Positions 59,448-64,000 of a stretch of 64,000 nucleotides of DNA are shown here, one piece after another (the stretch's first letter is position 1; every line of letters begins with the position of its first letter). This DNA comes from Streptomyces diastatochromogenes (GTDB lineage: Bacteria; Actinomycetota; Actinomycetes; Streptomycetales; Streptomycetaceae). Both the position numbers and the translations under genes were made by a program. Location: assembly GCF_002242805.1 (NCBI RefSeq), contig NZ_MCGQ01000013.1, forward strand, positions 440,540 to 504,539, written 5' to 3'. The notes under the pieces were generated by a model. It ran no database searches, was not told the origin of the DNA, and saw only the letters and a program-made list of their open reading frames with translations.

Positions 59448-59924
59448 TCAGCGCCGGTCGGCCGCCGCGTCGGCGCGCTCGGTGAGCTTCCACAGCTCCT
59501 CGCGCAACCGCGCGATCTCCTGAGTGCCGAGCCCTGCGGTCGTGAGCAGTGCGCCGGGCACCCGCTCCGCGCGCTCTCTGAGCTGCTCCCCGCGCCCGGT
59601 GCAGGCGACGAGCACCGAGCGCTCGTCGTCCGCCGCGCGCTCCCTGCGCACCAGCCCCGCCCCCTCCAGCCGCTTCAGCAGCGGCGAGACGGTGCCGTAG
59701 TCCAGGCGCAGGGCGCCCGCCAGCTCCTTCACGCTGGTCTCGCCGCGCTCCCAGAGGACCAGCAGCACGAGGTACTGCGGGTAGGTGAGCCCCAGGTCGT
59801 CGAGGAGCGGACGGTACGCGGCGGTCACGGCGCGCTGGGCGGCGTACAGCGCGAAGCACAGCTGGTCGTCCAGGCGCAGCGACCCCGCGGCCCCGTTGTC
59901 GTCTCGGTCGTCTTGACGCGTCAC
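59448..59924 (-). CDS. ohrR: MarR family regulator, OhrR-like
   Basis: 158 aa from the GTG at 59924, whose GTGA overlaps the cbiO stop. LRLDDQLCFALYAAQRAVTA carries the peroxide-sensing Cys23 of OhrR. YPQYLVLLVLWERGETSVKE, LAGALRLDYGTVSPLLKRLE and GLVRRERAADDERSVLVACT are the winged HTH. Expected to repress ohr (next gene downstream) until Cys23 is oxidised. Translationally coupled to a metal importer, which is unusual for this regulator. Confidence 0.92.
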   Translation of the reverse strand: MTRQDDRDDNGAAGSLRLDDQLCFALYAAQRAVTAAYRPLLDDLGLTYPQYLVLLVLWERGETSVKELAGALRLDYGTVSPLLKRLEGAGLVRRERAADDERSVLVACTGRGEQLRERAERVPGALLTTAGLGTQEIARLREELWKLTERADAAADRR

Positions 59925-60679
59925 GCGCCCATTGTCACGGACTTCGGGTCGAAGCCGAACGGCAGCTCCAGACGGTGCGCCCGCATCAGGGCGTCGTCGG
60001 AGAGCAGCTCGCCGGTCGGGCCGTCCGCCGCGATCACGCCGTCGCTGAGGATCAGCGAGCGCGGGCACAGCTCCAGGGCGTACGGCAGGTCGTGCGTGAC
60101 CATGAGGACCGTCACGTCCAGCGAGCGCAGGATGTCGGCGAGTTCACGCCGGGAGGCCGGGTCGAGGTTGGAGGACGGCTCGTCCAGGACCAGGATCTCC
60201 GGCTCCATCGCGAGCACGGTCGCGACGGCGACCCGGCGGCGCTGGCCGAAGGACAGGTGGTGTGGCGGCCGGTCGGCGAAGTCCTGCATGCCGACCCGCT
60301 CCAGGGCCGTGCGCACCCGCTCCTCCAGCGCGGCCCCCTTGATGCCGGCGGCGGCCGGCCCGAACGCCACGTCCTCCCGCACGGTCGGCATGAACAGCTG
60401 GTCGTCGGGGTCCTGGAAGACGATGCCGACCTTCTGCCGGATCGCGGCCATGTGCCGCTTGCCGACCGGCAGCCCGGCCACGGTCACCGTCCCGGTGCCG
60501 CCGCCCAGGATGCCGTTCAGGTGCAGGACGAGGGTGGTCTTGCCGGCGCCGTTCGGGCCGAGCAGCGCGACCCGCTCGCCGCGCCCGATCGAGAAATCCA
60601 CACCGAACAGGGCCTGATGGCCGTCGGGGTACGCGAAGGCCAGTCCGGCCACTTCCAGCGAAGGTGTCACAGGATCCAT
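59921..60679 (-). CDS. cbiO: ECF-type cobalt/nickel transporter ATPase
   Basis: 252 aa from the ATG at 60679, overlapping the cbiQ 3' end by 13 nt. ABC ATPase with Walker A LLGPNGAGKTTLVLHLNG, Q-loop GIVFQDPDDQLFMPTVREDV, signature HLSFGQRRRVAVATVLAM, Walker B EILVLDEPSSNLDP and switch VTHDLPYALELC. Energises the CbiM/Q membrane complex. A single ATPase gene, so it would act as a homodimer. Confidence 0.95.
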   Translation of the reverse strand: MDPVTPSLEVAGLAFAYPDGHQALFGVDFSIGRGERVALLGPNGAGKTTLVLHLNGILGGGTGTVTVAGLPVGKRHMAAIRQKVGIVFQDPDDQLFMPTVREDVAFGPAAAGIKGAALEERVRTALERVGMQDFADRPPHHLSFGQRRRVAVATVLAMEPEILVLDEPSSNLDPASRRELADILRSLDVTVLMVTHDLPYALELCPRSLILSDGVIAADGPTGELLSDDALMRAHRLELPFGFDPKSVTMGA

Positions 60680-61458
60680 CCCAGCAGACAGACGACGAGG
60701 GCGGCCGAGGGGAGCGCGAGGGCGTACGACCACTGCGCGCGGGACGCGGTCACCTCGTCGATGACCGGCATCGCGCTGGGGGCACCGCCCACACGTTTAG
60801 TAGTGGGGGAGTACCCTCGGCTCACCATGGCGAGGTGCACGCGCTCCCCGCGCTCGTAGGAGCGGATGAACAGCGCGCCGGCGGACTTGGCGAGCACCCC
60901 CCAGTGCCGTACGCCCCGCGCCTCGAAGCCGCGCGACTCGCGGGCGATCCGCATCCGGCGCATCTCGTCGGTGATGACGTCGCCGTAGCGGATCATGAAC
61001 GAGGCGATCTGCACGAGCAGCGGCGGCAGCTTCAACCGCTGCAGCCCGAGCAGCAGTTCACGCAGCTCGGTGGTGGCGGCCAGCAGCACGGAGGCGGCGA
61101 CGCCGAGAGTGCCCTTGGCGAGCACGTTCCAGGCGCCCCACAGGCCGTTCACGCTCAGCGAGAGCCCGAGGACGTCGACCCGCTCGCCCTCGGCCACGAA
61201 CGGCATGAGGACCGCGAACGCCACGAACGGCACCTCGATCAGCAGCCGCTTGAGCAGGAAACCGGCGGGCACGCGCGCGCGGTACGCGACGAACGCGAGC
61301 AGGACGGCGTACACCGCGAACGCCCACATCGCCTCGCGCGGGGTGGACACCACGACCACCACGAACGCGAAGACGGCCGCCAGCTTGGTGTGCGGCGGCA
61401 GGGCGTGCACGGGGGAGTGCCCGTGCCGGTAGAGACGGTGGGCGTGTCCCGCTCCCAT
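60667..61458 (-). CDS. cbiQ: ECF-type cobalt/nickel transporter transmembrane T component
   Basis: 263 aa, ATG at 61458, 1 nt after the cbiM stop. Starts GAGHAHRLYRHGHSPVHALP. Membrane helices include LAAVFAFVVVVVSTPREAMW. The two coupling-helix motifs with Ala-Arg-Gly are TRMRIARESRGFEARG-like (60950-60990) and LAMVSRGYSPTTKRVG. Transmits ATP-driven movement to CbiM. Confidence 0.94.
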   Translation of the reverse strand: MGAGHAHRLYRHGHSPVHALPPHTKLAAVFAFVVVVVSTPREAMWAFAVYAVLLAFVAYRARVPAGFLLKRLLIEVPFVAFAVLMPFVAEGERVDVLGLSLSVNGLWGAWNVLAKGTLGVAASVLLAATTELRELLLGLQRLKLPPLLVQIASFMIRYGDVITDEMRRMRIARESRGFEARGVRHWGVLAKSAGALFIRSYERGERVHLAMVSRGYSPTTKRVGGAPSAMPVIDEVTASRAQWSYALALPSAALVVCLLGWIL

Positions 61459-61459
61459 G

Positions 61460-62503
61460 TCACAGGCCCGTGTTCACGGGCGAGACGTCCGCGCTGCGGC
61501 GCCTGCGCACCGCCCAGAACACCGCGCTGCCCGCGACGACCGTGACGCCGACGCCGATCACGCCCGCGAGGCCGCCGGACAGCCGGGCGTCGGAGACGTC
61601 CCTGACGCCGTAGTCGGCGAGCGGGGAGTCGGCCGCCGCGTGCTTCTCGGCCTTCCTGTCGATGCCCTTGTCGTGCGCGACCTTCTCCAGGCCGTCGGGG
61701 TTGGCCGAGGCGTAGAAGCTCACGAACCCGGCGAGCACCAGCGAGGTGACCAGGCCGGTGATCCACAGCGTGCGGCGGGAGGTGCGCGCCGCCACGGGCG
61801 CCGTGGGAGCCGGAGCGTCCACCAGGTCGCCGTTCACGCGCAGCTGCAGGCGCTGCTGGAGGCCGCGCGCGCCGTGCACCAGGTCCGGGCGTACGGCGAT
61901 GACGGCGCTCACCGTGAGCGCGGTGATCACGGCCTCGCCGATGCCGATCAGCACATGGACGCCGATCATCGCGGTCGCCACCTTGCCGATGGAGACGTCC
62001 GTGGTTCCGCCGATCGCGTACATGAGCGTGAAGGCGACGGCGGCGGCCGGCACGGAGAGCAGCGCGGCGACGAAGGAGGCGACGGTGACCGAGCGCCGCT
62101 TGCGGGGCAGGACGGCGAGCAGCCCGCGGAAGACGGCGTACGACACCACGGTGGTGACGATCGCCATGTCGGTGATGTTCACGCCGAGCGCGGTCAGCCC
62201 GCCGTCCGCGAACAGCACGCCCTGCATGAGCAGGACGACCGACACACACAGCACGCCTGTGTACGGGCCGACCAGGATCGCGGCGAGCGCACCACCTAGA
62301 AGGTGGCCGCTGGTGCCGGCCGCCACCGGGAAGTTCAGCATCTGCACGGCGAAGATGAACGCCGCCACCAGACCGGCCAGCGGGGCCGTCCGCTCGTCGA
62401 GTTCGCGGCGGGCGCCGCGCAGGCTCACGGCGAGGGCGCCGGCGGCGACGACTCCGGTGACCGCGGAGGTGGGGGCGTTGATGAATCCGTCAGGTACGTG
62501 CAC
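61460..62503 (-). CDS. cbiM: Cobalt/nickel transporter substrate-binding subunit CbiM fused to a CbiN-like PDGLE domain
   Basis: 347 aa, GTG at 62503. Starts (M)HVPDGFINAPTSAVTGVVA, the family N-terminus whose His2 and free amino group bind the metal ion. Seven or so helices (QMLNFPVAAGTSGHLLGGAL, LLMQGVLFADGGLTALGVNI). The C-terminal part ASANPDGLEKVAHDKGIDRK and a final helix is the PDGLE module that in other species is the separate CbiN/NikN. TAAAAT lies 6 nt before the start (leaderless), and a Nur-box-like dyad covers the promoter, arguing for nickel. Confidence 0.95.
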   Translation of the reverse strand: MHVPDGFINAPTSAVTGVVAAGALAVSLRGARRELDERTAPLAGLVAAFIFAVQMLNFPVAAGTSGHLLGGALAAILVGPYTGVLCVSVVLLMQGVLFADGGLTALGVNITDMAIVTTVVSYAVFRGLLAVLPRKRRSVTVASFVAALLSVPAAAVAFTLMYAIGGTTDVSIGKVATAMIGVHVLIGIGEAVITALTVSAVIAVRPDLVHGARGLQQRLQLRVNGDLVDAPAPTAPVAARTSRRTLWITGLVTSLVLAGFVSFYASANPDGLEKVAHDKGIDRKAEKHAAADSPLADYGVRDVSDARLSGGLAGVIGVGVTVVAGSAVFWAVRRRRSADVSPVNTGL

Positions 62504-62509
62504 CGTACG

Positions 62510-62515
62510 ATTTTA
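62510..62515 (-). promoter_or_regulatory. -10 element TAAAAT (leaderless cbiM)
   Basis: Minus-strand TAAAAT, 6 nt, then GTG at 62503. Confidence 0.5.
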
Positions 62516-62523
62516 GACGCTTG

Positions 62524-62540
62524 TTGCGAACCTTTTGCAA
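62524..62540. promoter_or_regulatory. Nur-box-like operator (TTGCGA-N5-TTGCAA)
   Basis: Matches the Streptomyces nickel-regulator (Nur) consensus tTGCaa-N5-ttGCAA at 11 of 12 half-site bases. It overlaps the spacer and -35 zone of the cbiM promoter, so nickel-bound Nur would block the importer operon. Confidence 0.6.
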
Positions 62541-62650
62541 GAGAGATGGAGTCTCACTGTCGACGAGGCGCAAACCGGAAAATATGCGACATTGGATGGA
62601 AGCGGATGCACAGCTTTCGCATAGGTGACTGAGCGTGAGAGGGCGATCCG

Positions 62651-62992
62651 ATGTCTGTAGTCGAGCAGTACGCGCGCGCCCACATCGTCACGGATGAGGA
62701 GGACCCGGGGGCCGTACCCGTAATGCTGCGGTACGACCCCGACACCGATCCACGGTCGGTCCGCGTCGACCTGCCCGGACCGCACCACGAGTGGACCTTC
62801 TCGCGCGCCCTGCTCGAACGGGGGCTGCGGGCGCCGGCCGAGAGCGGCGACGTCCGGGTGTGGCCGTGCGGGCGCGTCCAGGCCGTGGTGGAGTTCCACT
62901 CCGCGCACGGCGTGGAGGTGGTGCAGTTCGAGTCGAAGGCGCTGCTCCGGTTCCTGCGCCGGACGTACACCGCCGAGCCCGTCGGCAGCTGA
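62651..62992 (+). CDS. SsgA-like protein (SALP), sporulation/cell-division regulator family
   Basis: 113 aa, ATG at 62651 with GAGAGGG 7 nt upstream. VPVMLRYDPDTDPRSVRVDL, WTFSRALLERGLRAPAESGD, VRVWPCGRVQAVVEFHSAHG and FESKALLRFLRRTY are the conserved blocks of the SsgA/B family. These actinobacterial proteins steer septum placement and spore-wall synthesis. At 113 residues it is shorter than SsgA and SsgB (about 135), mainly at both ends. Monocistronic; which paralogue it is cannot be told. Confidence 0.9.
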   Translation: MSVVEQYARAHIVTDEEDPGAVPVMLRYDPDTDPRSVRVDLPGPHHEWTFSRALLERGLRAPAESGDVRVWPCGRVQAVVEFHSAHGVEVVQFESKALLRFLRRTYTAEPVGS

Positions 62993-63007
62993 CGTCTCCG
63001 GGACCGC

Positions 63008-64000
63008 TCAGCCGCCCATCTTCAGCAGCGCGGCGACGATCGGCCCGGCCGTGTCGCCGCCGTGCCCGCCCGCCTGGACCACGCCCGCCGCGGCGAGGTC
63101 GCCGCGGTAGGCGGTGAGCCAGCCGTTCGGCTTCTTCTGGCCGTCGACCTCGGCGGAGCCCGTCTTGGCGCCGTAGTCCGGGCCGAGGCCCGCCATCGCC
63201 TTGGCCGCCGTGCCGTACGCCGCCGTGTACCGCATGACGTCCTTCAGCTGGGACTGCGTCTTCGACGACATGGTGCGCGAGGCCTTCGCCAGGGTGCGGT
63301 GGTCGACCGTGGGGGCCACCAGGTACGGCTGGCGGAAGACGCCCGACTCCACGGTCGCCGCCACCGACGCCATGTTCAGCGGGTTCATCCGCACCCCGCC
63401 CTGCCCGATCAGCGAGGCGCCCATCTGCGCGCCGCTCTGCACCGGGACCGAGCCGTCGAAGGACGGGACGCCGATGGCCCAGTTGTTCAGGCCGAGGCCG
63501 TAGACCTGCTGGGCCTCCTGGGTCAGGTCGCTGTTGGACAGCTTCGGCGCGAAATTGATGAAGGCGTTGTTGCAGGAGGCCCCGAAGCTCAGCTTGAACG
63601 TGCCCTTCTTGATCTCGGAGTCGGCGTCGTTGTGGAACGTCCAGCCGGCGAGCTTGTACGTCTTGGGGCAGGGGTGCGACGCGTCGGGGGTGACGAGTCC
63701 CTTCTCGAACAGCATCGTCGACGTCACGATCTTCATCGTGGAGCCGGGCGCCAGGGAGCCCTGGAAGGCGGTGTTGAACCCGTGCCCGCTGTTGGCGACC
63801 GCGAGGATCTCACCGGTGGAGGGCCGCATGACCACCACCGAGGCCCGCGCCCGCTGGTCGACCTGCTTCTCGGCGGCCGCCTGGAGCGTCGGGCTCAGCG
63901 TCGTCTTCACCGTGCCCGGCGTGCCCTTGCTCAGCTCCACGAGCGTCTTGTCGGACAGCTTGGCCGCCTCCGACGCCTTGCCGCGCACCACCCGCAGCTC
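63008..64000 (-). CDS. Penicillin-binding protein, transpeptidase domain, partial
   Basis: C-terminal 330 residues of a class B-type penicillin-binding protein whose N-terminus lies beyond the right window end. ASVVVMRPSTGEILAVANSG precedes the active-site S-x-x-K in LAPGSTMKIVT. The S-x-N is in FGASCNNAFINFA, and K-T-G is in YGAKTGSAEVDGQ. All three motifs are intact, so it should cross-link peptidoglycan on the outer face of the membrane and be beta-lactam sensitive unless altered upstream. Ends 15 nt after the SsgA-like stop, convergent with it. Confidence 0.94.
   Translation of the reverse strand, partial: ELRVVRGKASEAAKLSDKTLVELSKGTPGTVKTTLSPTLQAAAEKQVDQRARASVVVMRPSTGEILAVANSGHGFNTAFQGSLAPGSTMKIVTSTMLFEKGLVTPDASHPCPKTYKLAGWTFHNDADSEIKKGTFKLSFGASCNNAFINFAPKLSNSDLTQEAQQVYGLGLNNWAIGVPSFDGSVPVQSGAQMGASLIGQGGVRMNPLNMASVAATVESGVFRQPYLVAPTVDHRTLAKASRTMSSKTQSQLKDVMRYTAAYGTAAKAMAGLGPDYGAKTGSAEVDGQKKPNGWLTAYRGDLAAAGVVQAGGHGGDTAGPIVAALLKMGG

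Noticed and set aside
62503..62650. Possible cobalamin or NiCo riboswitch before cbiM
   Set aside because: The promoter -10 is only 6 nt from the start codon, leaving no leader for a riboswitch. A Nur-type dyad accounts for regulation better.

Overview
The window is high-GC chromosomal DNA with Streptomyces-type content. Pointers are sepX (a divisome membrane protein), an SsgA-like sporulation protein, a cytoplasmic-type contractile injection system (CIS), many GTGA/ATGA-coupled genes and many apparently leaderless genes. I see no insertion sequence, prophage integrase, CRISPR array, secondary-metabolite cluster or replication origin. The first gene (ltrA-like) and the last (penicillin-binding protein) are cut by the window ends.

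Layout. 1-7 kb: LtrA, a small acidic protein, MscL, a SAF-domain protein, 5'-methylthioadenosine phosphorylase, an FmdB-type zinc ribbon, an MFS exporter and a K+/H+-type antiporter with a C-terminal TrkA-C-like domain. 7-17.6 kb: a penicillin acylase, 5-formyl-THF cyclo-ligase, the galU-moeA-moaC-moaB-acetyltransferase run (UDP-glucose and molybdenum cofactor synthesis), sepX, tRNA-Ala(CGC), a GNAT enzyme and exonuclease III. 17.6-30.7 kb: a MerR regulator divergent from a coupled Baeyer-Villiger monooxygenase / hydrolase / SDR operon, a tricorn protease, TetR plus an MMPL exporter, a small membrane protein, a YbaK-type deacylase and an EamA transporter.

30.8-54.7 kb is one accessory system, a contractile injection system. 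A bitopic membrane protein and a LuxR-type regulator are divergent at its left edge. Next come a secreted beta-propeller protein, the cap protein and the AAA+ ATPase. On the opposite strand sits a DUF4157 (HExxH) protein whose C-terminal third is AT-richer and looks like an ADP-ribosyltransferase toxin. The second plus-strand operon encodes sheath, tube, two small assembly proteins, a 1076-residue Pro/Ala-rich VQR-repeat protein, a second tube protein, LysM hub, VgrG-like spike, PAAR tip, gp25, gp6 and gp7-type baseplate proteins, and a zinc-ribbon membrane protein that may dock the particle. No tail-fibre or recognisable tape-measure gene is present.

54.7-64 kb: LysR divergent from an SRPBCC protein and a beta-hydroxyacid-dehydrogenase-like reductase, a DUF1876 protein, a serine hydrolase, Ohr and an OhrR-like MarR regulator. 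The ohrR-like gene is translationally fused to the end of a cbiMQO nickel/cobalt importer that carries a Nur-box-like operator. An SsgA-like protein and the truncated penicillin-binding protein end the window.

Most interesting: (i) the chimeric DUF4157-toxin cargo, whose composition break falls on a VQR motif shared with the long disordered CIS protein; (ii) twelve genes with a TAnnnT element 6-7 nt before the start codon, implying leaderless mRNAs; (iii) paired operators beside the TetR, MerR and LysR genes.
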